64,000 nt of DNA from Pectobacterium actinidiae (GTDB taxonomy: Bacteria; Pseudomonadota; Gammaproteobacteria; Enterobacterales; Enterobacteriaceae), in NCBI RefSeq assembly GCF_000803315.1, contig NZ_JRMH01000001.1, forward strand, positions 1,426,001 through 1,490,000, in the 5' to 3' direction. Shown here one piece after another: positions 41,436-50,754 of the stretch. Each line of letters starts with the position of its first letter. The stretch's first letter is position 1. The notes under the pieces are model-generated. The model searched no databases and was not told the origin of the DNA. It saw only the letters and a program-made list of their open reading frames with translations. The position numbers and the translations under genes are program-made.

Positions 41436-42413
41436 TTACTCTGCCCGTGAAACCGGCACCTGAACTTCCACAATCACCGGTTCCGGTTTCACCCGCATGG
41501 CGTAAATCACCCCGACAATCAGGCAGGTGATGCCGCAGAGCGTCAACAGCGGCGGCCAGGATTGTCGGATGATGAAGGCATAGGTCAGCCCCGCCAGCGT
41601 TTCAAACACAATCAGCGGCCCTACCAGTACCGTCGGCAGACGCTGGCTGGCTTCGTTCCAGAACAGCGTACCGATCCACGAACAAAACAGCCCAATCGCC
41701 AGCATCAGCGGGATGAAGACCTCAGGCCGTGGACCGAACGGCTGTGTAAAGGTGCTATCCGTTAGCGCCAGATAGCTGCCCACCACGATATAGCCCAACA
41801 GCGCCAGCGGTAGCGTGACTAGCCCCTGCGCTGTGGCCCAGGTGGTCGGCGTATTGCCTTTGTGGTCGCGCAGCCAGCGGGCGTTACGTAGCGGATACCA
41901 GGTCCAGCAAATCACGGCGAGAAAAGCCATCACAATGCCGCTGGCATAACGCCATAAATCGAATGTGGCCGTGCTTCCCTTCAGCTCTGCAATATTGACG
42001 CAGACCAATCCCGCCGCAATCAGCAGCAGCGAGGGCAGCAGCCGACGCCAGGCTACGTGGCCATCATGTTTGCTGTACAACACATTTGCGGTGACAGAAA
42101 TTACCACGGGCAGGGTGCCGATAATCATCGTCGAGATCGGGGCACCTGTGCGCTGAATCGCGCTGGCGAGCAGAAAGTAGTACAGCAGATTACCGATAAT
42201 CGTGAGCTTCGTGGCTTCCAGCCAGTCGCTGCGGGTTAACTGGCGCAGACGGCGGCGATCGAGCCACGCCAGCGGTAAGGCAATCAATCCAAAAGCCAGA
42301 TAGCGTCCGGTGGACTGCAAGGCAGCAGAGTAGTCCGGTACGAGCAACGGCCCAACGAAAATCAGTCCCCACATCAACCCGGCAGCAAGCGCAAATAAAA
42401 CACCGATCAGCAT
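41436..42413 (-). CDS. EamA/DMT-family transporter
   Basis: A 325-residue inner-membrane protein with about ten helices arranged as two EamA repeats, as in drug/metabolite exporters. The charged tail after the last helix is short. Substrate unknown. An AraC-type regulator lies upstream on the same strand, with 95 bases between, and is the likely controller. The gene is convergent with the iron operon, 39 bases away. Confidence 0.85.
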   Translation of the reverse strand: MLIGVLFALAAGLMWGLIFVGPLLVPDYSAALQSTGRYLAFGLIALPLAWLDRRRLRQLTRSDWLEATKLTIIGNLLYYFLLASAIQRTGAPISTMIIGTLPVVISVTANVLYSKHDGHVAWRRLLPSLLLIAAGLVCVNIAELKGSTATFDLWRYASGIVMAFLAVICWTWYPLRNARWLRDHKGNTPTTWATAQGLVTLPLALLGYIVVGSYLALTDSTFTQPFGPRPEVFIPLMLAIGLFCSWIGTLFWNEASQRLPTVLVGPLIVFETLAGLTYAFIIRQSWPPLLTLCGITCLIVGVIYAMRVKPEPVIVEVQVPVSRAE

Positions 42414-42508
42414 GATAAACCCGTTTGTTCACAATAGTGCATCGCCCCAGTCTAGGGAGAGTCGGTAACGAATTATTGTAGGATATTGCTGTTTGTCATC
42501 GGCGACGG

Positions 42509-43342
42509 CTAGCGCTGGAGCGGATACACCTGCTTTTGGTAGCGAATGGGCGTGACGCCATAGCGCTGGGCAAAGGTGCGAGTCAGATGCGCCTGATCGG
42601 TTAACCCGACGGCGACGGCGACATGGGCAGCGGGCATACCGCGCGTCAGCATCTGTTTGGCTTCATACAGCCGAATCGCCATCAGCATCTGGTGGGGCGT
42701 GACGTGAAATTGGGCTTTGAACTGGCGCAGGAAGTGGTACGGGCTGAGGGAAACCAGTGCCGCCAGCTCTTTTAAGGTAACCGTATGGGCGAAGTTTTCC
42801 CGTAAGTAAGCCTTCACCACATCAAAGCGATGGAACGGTTCAATAATCTGACGCTGTGCAATACGCGCGTGAGGCCGGAAAAGCGCAATCAGTGACAGCA
42901 GCAGGCTTTCACTCGCTAAGGGATCGGTCGTCTGCCACATGGCGGCCAGCGTCATCGCCAGTTGACGTGCCGTAGCGGGATCGTGGCGCACAACGTCAGT
43001 AAACCACCAGCCTTTCTCACCGGAGATGTTCTCCAGCACATCGGGTGGGATGTAGATCATGCGATAGCGCCAGCCATCTTCCGTCGCGGATTCCCCGGTG
43101 TGCAGCTCATCAGGGTTCATCAGAACTAACGAATCGACAGGCGCAATATGCTTGGCACCACGATAGCGAAATCGCTCCGCGCCGTCGTCGATGGTGCCGA
43201 TTCCGAACGCCTCATGCGTGTGCGGCTCAAAGGCATAACGGCAGATATGTGCGTGGTAAAGCTCAATGCCGGGCAACGTCGGCAAATGCCGGAACTGGGC
43301 ATAGTCTCTTTCATCGGTAAAGTGTTCCGGTACGCCCTGCAT
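42509..43342 (-). CDS. AraC-family transcriptional regulator
   Basis: A 277-residue regulator. The N-terminal cupin-type effector domain (YAFEPHTHEAFGIG) is followed by two AraC helix-turn-helix motifs in the last 100 residues (LKELAALVSLSPYHFLRQF and the segment around LTDQAHLTRTFAQRYG). The ATG at 43342 with an AAGGTGG box is chosen; the frame extends upstream into an ERIC repeat without match. It probably controls the EamA exporter next to it. Effector unknown. Confidence 0.87.
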   Translation of the reverse strand: MQGVPEHFTDERDYAQFRHLPTLPGIELYHAHICRYAFEPHTHEAFGIGTIDDGAERFRYRGAKHIAPVDSLVLMNPDELHTGESATEDGWRYRMIYIPPDVLENISGEKGWWFTDVVRHDPATARQLAMTLAAMWQTTDPLASESLLLSLIALFRPHARIAQRQIIEPFHRFDVVKAYLRENFAHTVTLKELAALVSLSPYHFLRQFKAQFHVTPHQMLMAIRLYEAKQMLTRGMPAAHVAVAVGLTDQAHLTRTFAQRYGVTPIRYQKQVYPLQR

Positions 43343-43384
43343 GCTGCCACCTTTTCTCTGATTCTGACCGCCATCATAGCAGTG

Positions 43385-43513
<129 letters not shown>

Positions 43514-43828
43514 CACATCAGCTTGAAGCCGTGCGTCCTATTTAGCTTGAGAAGAAATATGGGAAAAAGAGAATAAAAGCGCGGATACAAATAGATCAGA
43601 AAGGTATAAATCATAGCGAAATGGTTGATTGGCGGCGTGCGTGGGACAAAAGTGATTCTATTTAACTATTTGATTTTAATGTTTATGTCTATTCCTTGTT
43701 AGGTAAGTCCATGTGGCAGACATACCGTTAGTATAAAAAAATATAATCAACTCCATTTGCTTATTTGTTCTGGCTCTCATTACTTGCATCAATATTGCTA
43801 TCTGTAATAAAGAACAAGGGAGTGAAAG

Positions 43829-44782
43829 GTGAACTTTCAGCAACTGAAGATTATTCGTGAATCAGCACGGTGCAATTACAACCTGACCGAGGTGGCGAAT
43901 ACGCTGTTTACCTCTCAATCCGGCGTGAGTCGCCACATTCGCGAGCTGGAAGAAGAGCTGGGGATTGAAATCTTCATCCGTCGCGGCAAACGTCTGTTAG
44001 GCATGACCGAGCCGGGAAAAGAACTGCTGGTGGTAGCAGAACGCATCCTGAATGACGCCAGCAATATCCGGCGGCTAGCGAATGTTTTCACCAATAACGA
44101 TACTGGTCAGTTGGTGATCGCGACAACGCATACGCAGGCGCGCTACAGCCTGCCGCCGGTGATTAAAGCTTTCCGCTCGCTGTATCCACAGGTGCGTCTG
44201 GTGCTGAATCAGGGTACGCCGGATGAAATTGTAGCGATGCTCCATTCCGGTGAAGCCGATATCGGTATTGCCAGTGAGCAGTTGATTAACGATCCCTCGC
44301 TGGCGGCGTTCTCCTACTATCGCTGGCACCATTCGGTGATTGTGCCGGAGCACCATCCACTGACGCAGGAACCCGTTATTACGCTGGAAATGCTGAATGC
44401 GGAGCCGCTGATTACCTATCGTCACGGCATTACCGGTCGTTCTCGCTTGGATCGTGCATTCCAGGCGGTGGGGATGTCGCCGGATATTACGCTGAGTGCA
44501 CAGGATTCGGATGTGATTAAAACCTATGTCGAACTGGGGCTCGGGGTGGGGATTGTGGCCGATATGTCATACGATCCCGTGCGCGATAAAGGGCTGGTGC
44601 GCTTGAATGCCGAGCACCTGTTTGAAGCTAACACGGTCTGGCTGGGACTGAAAAAGGGTCAGTTACAGCGTAACTATGCCTGGAAATTTATTCAGCTATG
44701 TAATACAGAACTGTCGCTGGATGACATTAAAGATAAGGTGTTCTCGGATAACGATGAAGCAGTGATTGATTACCAAATCTGA
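43829..44782 (+). CDS. cbl: LysR-type regulator Cbl (CysB-like)
   Basis: A 317-residue regulator of the CysB/Cbl group. Start (MNFQQLKIIRESARCNYNLT), the winged helix (LTEVANTLFTSQSGVSRHIRELEEELG) and the end I-D-Y-Q-I follow E. coli Cbl. Cbl activates genes for use of organic sulfur such as taurine and alkanesulfonates when sulfate is scarce. Two importers of the sulfonate class and a CuyA-like enzyme lie 5-14 kb downstream and are plausible targets (inference). The more distant homologue CysB is longer and differs at the C-terminus. Confidence 0.9.
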   Translation: MNFQQLKIIRESARCNYNLTEVANTLFTSQSGVSRHIRELEEELGIEIFIRRGKRLLGMTEPGKELLVVAERILNDASNIRRLANVFTNNDTGQLVIATTHTQARYSLPPVIKAFRSLYPQVRLVLNQGTPDEIVAMLHSGEADIGIASEQLINDPSLAAFSYYRWHHSVIVPEHHPLTQEPVITLEMLNAEPLITYRHGITGRSRLDRAFQAVGMSPDITLSAQDSDVIKTYVELGLGVGIVADMSYDPVRDKGLVRLNAEHLFEANTVWLGLKKGQLQRNYAWKFIQLCNTELSLDDIKDKVFSDNDEAVIDYQI

Positions 44783-44810
44783 TTGATGACACGTTTTCCT
44801 AACCCGATGC

Positions 44811-45110
44811 CCAGCCAGCGTTTTTTCTGACTGGGCAGGGTTTTACTTGTTCGACATACAAGCCTTTTTCACGACAATATTCGCTGAGTTCAGCTTCATT
44901 TACACTCGCCGTTTCAATCACGGTAGCAAGCTTTGCTTCTGCCGACCAATGCTCTGGGTGGATTTATTTCCGGGCACAGGGCGACCTTCTTGTTTGCCTT
45001 TATTGCGCTAATTATACAACGTTTGCAGACTAATCCTTTCACTTCTTGCCACTTCAGCAATAGTCATGTTTAAAGGAGGCAGCAATTTACCTAAGATCGC
45101 TTGTTTACGT
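44811..45110 (-). pseudogene. Remnant of an insertion-sequence transposase
   Basis: Translating the minus strand gives KQAILGKLLPPLNMTIAEVA, then R-S-E-R-I-S-L-Q-T-L-Y-N, a stop, and G-R-P-V-P-G-N-K. After a frameshift it continues as ETASVNEAELSEYCREKGLY. These are segments of a common enterobacterial IS transposase or its helper with an N-terminal helix-turn-helix. No intact start is seen, at least one stop and one frameshift are present, and no terminal repeats were found. It marks the left side of the AT-rich hcp patch. Confidence 0.75.
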
Positions 45111-45278
45111 TAGCGAGGCACAATCAAGCCTTAACGCCCCAATTGGTTAAATGTTAAGTAGTGACAACTATCCTGCTAGAGGGCGTGTTTTAAAACCTTA
45201 CCTGAGAGAGTATTATATCCATGCAATAGGAAATACGGCTCTGAACCGTAGAATGGAACTTCTTTGTATGGAGACATA

Positions 45279-45758
45279 ATGTCCAATCTTATTTATCTTA
45301 GCGTTACTGGGGAAAAACAGGGACTGATATCAGCAGGATGTTCATCTCTGGACTCTATTGGCAATAAGTATCAATCGGCACATGAGAATGAAATTTTTGT
45401 TTATGAGTTGGTGAACAACATTAGTCGGGAAGAGAATATTTCAATGCTTCCTGTAGAAATCCGAAAGCCAATTGATAAAGCCACGCCATTGTTCGCTCAA
45501 GCAATCAATGATAAGGAAAAGCTGGAGTGCATTTTTTCGTTCTACCGAACGGCGCAGTCTGGTGGAAATGAACTTTATTTTAAGATGAAGCTTCGGGATG
45601 CACTTATCAGCAATATCCGCTTTTTCTACCCTAATTCACTAACACATAATGAAGTTCAGCCACAGGAAAGCGTATCATTCAAGTTTGCTTCTATTGAATG
45701 GGAGCATGTTATTGCAAGAACAAGTGCTTACATGCTTTGGCAGAATGTAGCCTACTAA
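45279..45758 (+). CDS. hcp: Hcp-family type VI secretion tube protein (orphan)
   Basis: A 159-residue Hcp protein. Hcp hexamers stack to form the tube of the type VI secretion system. Typical segments: GLISAGCSS, DSIGNKYQS, IRKPIDKATPLF, FSFYRTAQSG and YPNSLTHNEVQPQESVSFKF. The ATG at 45279 with a GGAGA box is chosen over one 15 bases upstream. No other type VI structural genes are present, so this is an orphan copy working with a system elsewhere. It is convergent with two unrecognised genes. Confidence 0.92.
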   Translation: MSNLIYLSVTGEKQGLISAGCSSLDSIGNKYQSAHENEIFVYELVNNISREENISMLPVEIRKPIDKATPLFAQAINDKEKLECIFSFYRTAQSGGNELYFKMKLRDALISNIRFFYPNSLTHNEVQPQESVSFKFASIEWEHVIARTSAYMLWQNVAY

Positions 45759-45777
45759 AATTATATTAAAGGCCGAA

Positions 45778-45975
45778 TTATTTTCGGCCTGATTTTTTTG
45801 AAAAGAATTTTATGTCTACATAAATGATAATAACAATTGAAAGAAGAGTCAACTTACCCCAATGATCAGGGATGAATTCGTAGAATAAAACCCCAAAAAC
45901 AATCATTAATGCCATCGTGGTATAGGTGTTAATAAACTCTTTAACGGCATAAGAAATTATTTTTTTTAAGCTCAT
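45778..45975 (-). CDS. Small two-helix membrane protein, unrecognised
   Basis: A 65-residue basic protein with two predicted membrane helices (about 18-35 and 41-57) and a lysine-rich C-terminus. I do not recognise it. Its ATG overlaps the stop of the upstream 231-residue gene (ATGA), so the pair is translationally coupled. Small membrane immunity proteins for type VI effectors look like this, but that is inference. Confidence 0.6.
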   Translation of the reverse strand: MSLKKIISYAVKEFINTYTTMALMIVFGVLFYEFIPDHWGKLTLLSIVIIIYVDIKFFSKKSGRK

Positions 45976-46667
45976 TTTTTTAGAATTCCGTTTATTGCTT
46001 CTGTGATATCGATTTTGTCATAGGGATTTTTGGGCACGTAGGGAGACAGGCGCTCTTCAAATACGAAGTATAACATCTCAACCTGCATAGCATAGAGAGA
46101 CCAGTATAGCTCCGGACATACGTCATGCAGGTGCCGTGCAGACATTGCCGCCTTCTGAACTTTCCCATGAAATGTGAGAGCACTCAGCCCTATCAGCGAG
46201 TATTTATTAATCGTTCTGCGAATGGATAGTGAAAAATTCAACGAAGTGGCAATATGCTTTGCAAGCAGATAAGCGACTGACATTTTTACTGCCCGGCTTG
46301 TTGCGAACTCTGATGCAACTGATACTCCTAATATGGCTTTAGCTATTAATTTTTGCTCTCTTTCTTCAGTATCTTTTAAAAGTATTTTAAGATACTCTAT
46401 TAGCATATCTATTATTACATCTTTTCTCTTGTATATCTGTTTAATAGCCAAATACATTCTTTCATTTTCAGATTTTAGTTGCTGGCAGTCAGAATTATAT
46501 TTTTCTATAAAACAGGATGAATACCATGTTGCTCTTTCTATGCCACTGTATAAGTCATCACCAATTTTTATTGTATTATCTTTAATTTTATCTGCCATAC
46601 TGTCCAGATGAGTGGCAAGAACTCTGTCAGATTCCATTTTGTATTTTAAATATTCTGATAATTGCAT
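45972..46667 (-). CDS. Protein of unknown function beside hcp (candidate type VI effector)
   Basis: A 231-residue protein with no domain I recognise. The N-terminal 110 residues are charged and helical, possibly a coiled coil. A hydrophobic helix-rich part follows (about 107-150, including KAILGVSVASEFATSRAVKM). Base composition is AT-rich like the neighbouring hcp patch. Its position beside an orphan hcp and its coupling to a small membrane protein fit an effector/immunity pair. It is convergent to hcp, not co-transcribed with it, which weakens the idea. Confidence 0.6.
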   Translation of the reverse strand: MQLSEYLKYKMESDRVLATHLDSMADKIKDNTIKIGDDLYSGIERATWYSSCFIEKYNSDCQQLKSENERMYLAIKQIYKRKDVIIDMLIEYLKILLKDTEEREQKLIAKAILGVSVASEFATSRAVKMSVAYLLAKHIATSLNFSLSIRRTINKYSLIGLSALTFHGKVQKAAMSARHLHDVCPELYWSLYAMQVEMLYFVFEERLSPYVPKNPYDKIDITEAINGILKK

Positions 46668-46845
46668 GTTACATCCCTTTTATTAGGCTATTCCTCTCCC
46701 TTTACACATGTAGTTTACCCGAATAATTGGCGATATTTCAATATTTTTGCTTGACTAGTGATTTTTATTCTAATAATTACGGTGTGAAGGTGTTGCTTTT
46801 TGAGAAAATGCGACAATATATCCTAATATAAGTAAAATTTAGTGG

Positions 46846-47040
46846 TTGGAGGATGTGATGAAAAAGTCCGTAGCTGTAAAACTACGGGCTGATGTTTTCC
46901 CTCTGGGCAGGGCTTTTCCTTTCGATTTCGTCGCGGTTTCTTGCGCCGCGATGCCTGCCGTTTTCTATGCTCGATTCAGCATAAGTATGGTTTATCGTGC
47001 CGATAATCTGCTTGATCTGAACGTGCTGCGATAGTAACAT
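46846..47040. other. Small ORF or small RNA of unknown nature
   Basis: On the plus strand a 62-codon frame (46846-47034) begins just after a GGAGG-like box but has no recognisable family. On the minus strand the same DNA ends in a terminator-like hairpin, CCGTAG-TTTTACAG-CTACGG followed by ACTTTTT (about 46866-46887), preceded by further short stems (CGCGG-N9-CCGCG). It could be a small RNA gene on the minus strand. Evidence is weak for both readings. Confidence 0.3.
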
Positions 47041-47042
47041 CC

Positions 47043-47071
47043 TTGACATAACAATAACTTATTTCTGTATT
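47043..47071 (+). promoter_or_regulatory. Possible gltP promoter
   Basis: A perfect -35 TTGACA, 17 bases, then TGTATT. It lies about 200 bases before gltP. Confidence 0.35.
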
Positions 47072-47272
47072 TTTGTTAGGTGATACAAATACTTGTGCGT
47101 TTTTATTGAATAATTATGTTAACGATTTTGGTATCACAATAGAAAACTTACTCTAATCAGACATCCTTCTCACTAGTCAGTCACCTCCACGTTGATTTTT
47201 CGGTTCGCATTGCGCCGGAGTCGCGCTAGCGCCATGTTTGTAATGGCGGGGAGTTTAAAACGGAAAATGACG

Positions 47273-48589
47273 ATGAAAACACAAAAAATCAGCCTTGCCT
47301 GGCAAATCCTTATCGCATTGGTTCTGGGTATTGCTCTCGGTGCCGTGCTGCATGAACAGCAAGAAAGCCGCCAGTGGCTCATCAGCAATATTCTTAGCCC
47401 TGCGGGCGATATCTTTATCCGCCTGATTAAAATGATTGTTGTCCCGATCGTGATCGCGACGCTGATTGTCGGGATCGCAGGCGTAGGGGATGCTAAAAAG
47501 CTCGGACGCATCGGCTTCAAAACCATCCTCTATTTTGAAATCATCACGACAGTGGCGATTATCCTTGGCATCACGCTGGCTAATGTCTTCGAGCCGGGTC
47601 ACGGCATCGATATGTCGACGCTGACCGCCGTTGATATTTCGCAGTATCAAAAGACCACCGAGCAGGTGCAGAGTGGTTCGCACAGTCTGGTAGGGACGGT
47701 GTTGTCGCTGATCCCGCCGAATATTTTTGCGGCGATGGCACACGGCGAAATGCTGCCGATTATCTTCTTCTCTGTGCTGTTTGGTCTGGGGCTCTCTTCA
47801 TTGCCGAAAGATCACCGTGAGCCGCTGCTGAACGTCTTCCGCGGCGTGTCGGAAACCATGTTCAAAGTGACGCACATGATCATGCGTTACGCACCCGTTG
47901 GGGTGTTTGCGCTGATTTCCGTCACGGTTGCTAACTTCGGTTTTGCGTCGCTGTGGCCGTTAGCCAAGCTGGTTATGCTGGTTTATGCCGCGATTTTCTT
48001 CTTTGGGCTGGTGGTGCTCGGTATTGTCGCACGCCTGTGTAAGCTGCGTATCACCATCTTGATCCGTATCCTTAAAGATGAACTGATCCTCGCGTACTCC
48101 ACCGCCAGTTCCGAAACCGTGCTGCCGCGTATCATCGAAAAAATGGAAGCCTATGGCGCACCGAAGTCGATTACCAGCTTCGTGGTACCGACCGGTTACT
48201 CCTTTAACCTCGATGGCTCTACGCTGTACCAGAGTATTGCGGCGATCTTCATCGCACAGCTCTACGGCATCGAACTGTCGATTGGGCAGGAAATCGTGCT
48301 GGTGTTAACGCTGATGCTGACGTCTAAAGGCATTGCCGGCGTACCCGGCGTGTCGTTTGTCGTGCTGCTGGCGACGCTAGGCAGCGTCGGTATTCCGCTG
48401 GAAGGTCTGGCGTTCATTGCGGGCGTCGACCGTATCCTCGACATGGCGCGCACGGCGTTGAACGTGGTGGGGAATGCGCTGGCAGTGCTGGTCATTGCCA
48501 AGTGGGAAAACCAGTTCGATGAACAGAAAGCACTGGCCTATGAACGTGAGCTTAAAGGGATCAGCACGGAGCCAGTCCAGCAGGGATAA
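47273..48589 (+). CDS. gltP: Glutamate/aspartate:proton symporter GltP
   Basis: A 438-residue DAACS transporter. It follows E. coli GltP almost throughout: KISLAWQILIALVLG at the start, YSTASSETVLPRIIEKM in the re-entrant loop, GYSFNLDGSTLYQSIA and LNVVGNALAVLVIAKWE near the end. It imports glutamate and aspartate with protons. ATG codons at 47267 and 47273 are both possible; the second matches the family start (MKTQKI). A longer frame to 47192 has no match. Confidence 0.93.
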   Translation: MKTQKISLAWQILIALVLGIALGAVLHEQQESRQWLISNILSPAGDIFIRLIKMIVVPIVIATLIVGIAGVGDAKKLGRIGFKTILYFEIITTVAIILGITLANVFEPGHGIDMSTLTAVDISQYQKTTEQVQSGSHSLVGTVLSLIPPNIFAAMAHGEMLPIIFFSVLFGLGLSSLPKDHREPLLNVFRGVSETMFKVTHMIMRYAPVGVFALISVTVANFGFASLWPLAKLVMLVYAAIFFFGLVVLGIVARLCKLRITILIRILKDELILAYSTASSETVLPRIIEKMEAYGAPKSITSFVVPTGYSFNLDGSTLYQSIAAIFIAQLYGIELSIGQEIVLVLTLMLTSKGIAGVPGVSFVVLLATLGSVGIPLEGLAFIAGVDRILDMARTALNVVGNALAVLVIAKWENQFDEQKALAYERELKGISTEPVQQG

Positions 48590-48666
48590 TCCCGGACTAG
48601 TTTACATAGCCTATGCAACGGGCGCGTCGAGTGATCGAGGTGCCCGTTTCTTTTATGGATCCACCG

Positions 48667-49770
48667 TCATGCTGCGTGGCTATTTATCTCGTTGGTTTCT
48701 AACGTTTGTGTGCGCCACAGCGCCTGTTCAATACGTTCGGCATCCGTCGCAAAAGGCAGGCGGGCGGCAATTTTCGGTGCGATTTTGACGTTCTGCGCGA
48801 TGCTTTCAACCAGCTGTGGACGTTCAGTCAGGCCGAGGGCGCTCAGCGTGATCGGGCTTCCGTAGCGGCGCAACTGAGCGAACAGCTCTTCGCGGTCGGC
48901 GTCGTTATCGTGTTCCAGAAATGCCTGTGCCGCTAGCCCAAAACCCACTTTCTCGCCGTGTAGCCAGTCATGCAGTTCTGGCAGGCGCGTCATGCTGTTG
49001 TGAATCGCATGAGCGACGCCAATGCGTGGCACCTCATCCTTCATGCTGTTCGCCAGACCCGCTAATGCGATAACGGCATCAATCACGCTGCGCAGAGCCG
49101 GCGTGACTAAACGTTGTTCATTATCTGCGATGGCCTGTTCACCATAGGTATTGAATGTCTCTACGGCCAGGCGGGCGGCCTGCGCTTTAAGCGCCAATGC
49201 CAATCCGCTATCGCCGTGACGCAGATAGGGTTGAAATTCGTACCATTTCGCCAGGGCATCCACGATACCAGCTTTGAGATAGCGTGAAGGGCTGTGGGCG
49301 ATGATCTCGCTGTCCACCAGCACCCACACGGGTAAGCGCGTTAGCGGAAATGCGCCGTTGTGTGCACCGCTCTCGCTGTATATCACGCTGATCGGTGACC
49401 ACGCAGCGCAGGTTGCGGCAATGGTGGGAACGGCGATGACGGGTAACTGCCCCAGAATATCACCGACGGCTTTAGCGACATCCAGCACGCGCCCGCCGCC
49501 AATGCCTAAAATCAGTTCTGCGCCGAATGCTCGTGCCTGTGCCGTCAGCGCTTCTATTGCCGGTTTGGTGCAATCACCCGGCAACAATTCGACCTGATAC
49601 CGTAAGCCGTATTCACTGAGGCTGCGTTCGACGGCATCCGACGTCGTTTTCCACGCCTGTGGGCTGGTAATAATCAATACAGTGCTGGCGTAGGGCGCTG
49701 CATATTCGCCGACAGAACGAATGACGCCATCACGATTCAGATAGGTTTGTGGCGCTTGTATTGCAATCAT
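48667..49770 (-). CDS. Iron-containing alcohol dehydrogenase family, hydroxycarboxylate dehydrogenase-like
   Basis: A 367-residue NAD(P)-dependent dehydrogenase of the glycerol dehydrogenase group. The nucleotide loop is G-I-G-G-G-R-V-L-D, and the metal ligands are probably Asp in VDALAKWYE and His in AHAIHN and WLHGEK. The VPTIAATCAAWSPIS segment matches E. coli YbdH (HcxA), which reduces 2-oxo acids such as 2-oxobutyrate. It lies 117 bases beyond the permease of an ABC importer on the same strand and may be in that operon. Substrate not decided. Confidence 0.8.
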   Translation of the reverse strand: MIAIQAPQTYLNRDGVIRSVGEYAAPYASTVLIITSPQAWKTTSDAVERSLSEYGLRYQVELLPGDCTKPAIEALTAQARAFGAELILGIGGGRVLDVAKAVGDILGQLPVIAVPTIAATCAAWSPISVIYSESGAHNGAFPLTRLPVWVLVDSEIIAHSPSRYLKAGIVDALAKWYEFQPYLRHGDSGLALALKAQAARLAVETFNTYGEQAIADNEQRLVTPALRSVIDAVIALAGLANSMKDEVPRIGVAHAIHNSMTRLPELHDWLHGEKVGFGLAAQAFLEHDNDADREELFAQLRRYGSPITLSALGLTERPQLVESIAQNVKIAPKIAARLPFATDAERIEQALWRTQTLETNEINSHAA

Positions 49771-49887
49771 GTTCGCGATCTCTCATCTCTGTGGGAAAAG
49801 ATAAATCAGTTGTAGCAGCGATGCCGAACGCCGCAAAAGAACAATTCTGGCTATGAATGGTTAGATTTTGCATAACCAGAATGATGG

Positions 49888-50754
49888 CTAGCGCTGCATT
49901 CCCCAGCGTTTCACCGTGACCTTTTCGATGGTGGAAAACACCAGCCCTTCAACCAGCAGCCCGATGATGATGACGGAAGCCAGCCCGGCAAAAACACGGT
50001 CGGTGTAAAGCTCATTACGGTTCTGGAAGATATACCAGCCCAAACCGCCGTTGCCGCTGGATGCGCCAAACACCAGTTCAGCGGCGATCAGGGTGCGCCA
50101 GGCAAACGCCCAGCCGATCTTCAGGCCGGAGATAATCGACGGTAGCGCGGCAGGAATTAGGATGGCATTGATGTAGCGAAAGCCGGTCAGGCCGTAGTTG
50201 CGGCCTGCCATACGCAGCGTTTCCGAAACGCCGAGAAAGCCGGAGTAGGTGTTCAACGCCATCGGCCACATCACGGAATGAATGAGCACAAAGACCAGAC
50301 TTTTCTCTCCCAGCCCAAACCACAGCAGCGCCAACGGCAGTAACGCAATCGCGGGCAGCGGGTTGAACATGGAGGTTAATGTGCCTAAGAGGTCACGCCC
50401 GAAACGGGTGGAAACCGCCAACGCGCTAAGGGCGAGTGCCAGCAGGCTGCCAATGACATAGCCTTTCAACAGCGTGCCGAGTGAAACCACCATTTTCTGT
50501 GGCAGTTCGCCGCTGGCGAGATCGTCGCGAAAAGCCTGAAAGGTTTGCAAGAAGCTCGGCAGCATCAGGTCATTGTTTTGCCAGCGCGCGGCGAATTCCC
50601 ACAGGATAAGCAGCCCAGCCAGCAGCACCAGCTTACGCAGCCAGGTCTGGTTCCACAGGCGCGTCGTCAGCGGCAGAGGCTGGGTGAGGGTAAAATCTTT
50701 CAGCGGCGTGAGTTCACGCTGATACTCGGGCCGCACGGGGGGCTGAATGCTCAT
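49888..50754 (-). CDS. ABC transporter permease, NitT/TauT (sulfonate) family
   Basis: A 288-residue permease with about six helices and the conserved loop around GRNYGLTGFRYINAILIPAALP. It forms the channel of a TauC/SsuC-type importer. The ATG at 50754 with an AAGGT box overlaps the ATPase end; the frame is open to 50799. Proteins of this family carry sulfonates, nitrate, cyanate or thiamine precursors. Confidence 0.85.
   Translation of the reverse strand: MSIQPPVRPEYQRELTPLKDFTLTQPLPLTTRLWNQTWLRKLVLLAGLLILWEFAARWQNNDLMLPSFLQTFQAFRDDLASGELPQKMVVSLGTLLKGYVIGSLLALALSALAVSTRFGRDLLGTLTSMFNPLPAIALLPLALLWFGLGEKSLVFVLIHSVMWPMALNTYSGFLGVSETLRMAGRNYGLTGFRYINAILIPAALPSIISGLKIGWAFAWRTLIAAELVFGASSGNGGLGWYIFQNRNELYTDRVFAGLASVIIIGLLVEGLVFSTIEKVTVKRWGMQR

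Noticed and set aside
44811..45110. Intact transposase gene
   Set aside because: An in-frame stop, a frameshift and lack of a start show it is decayed.
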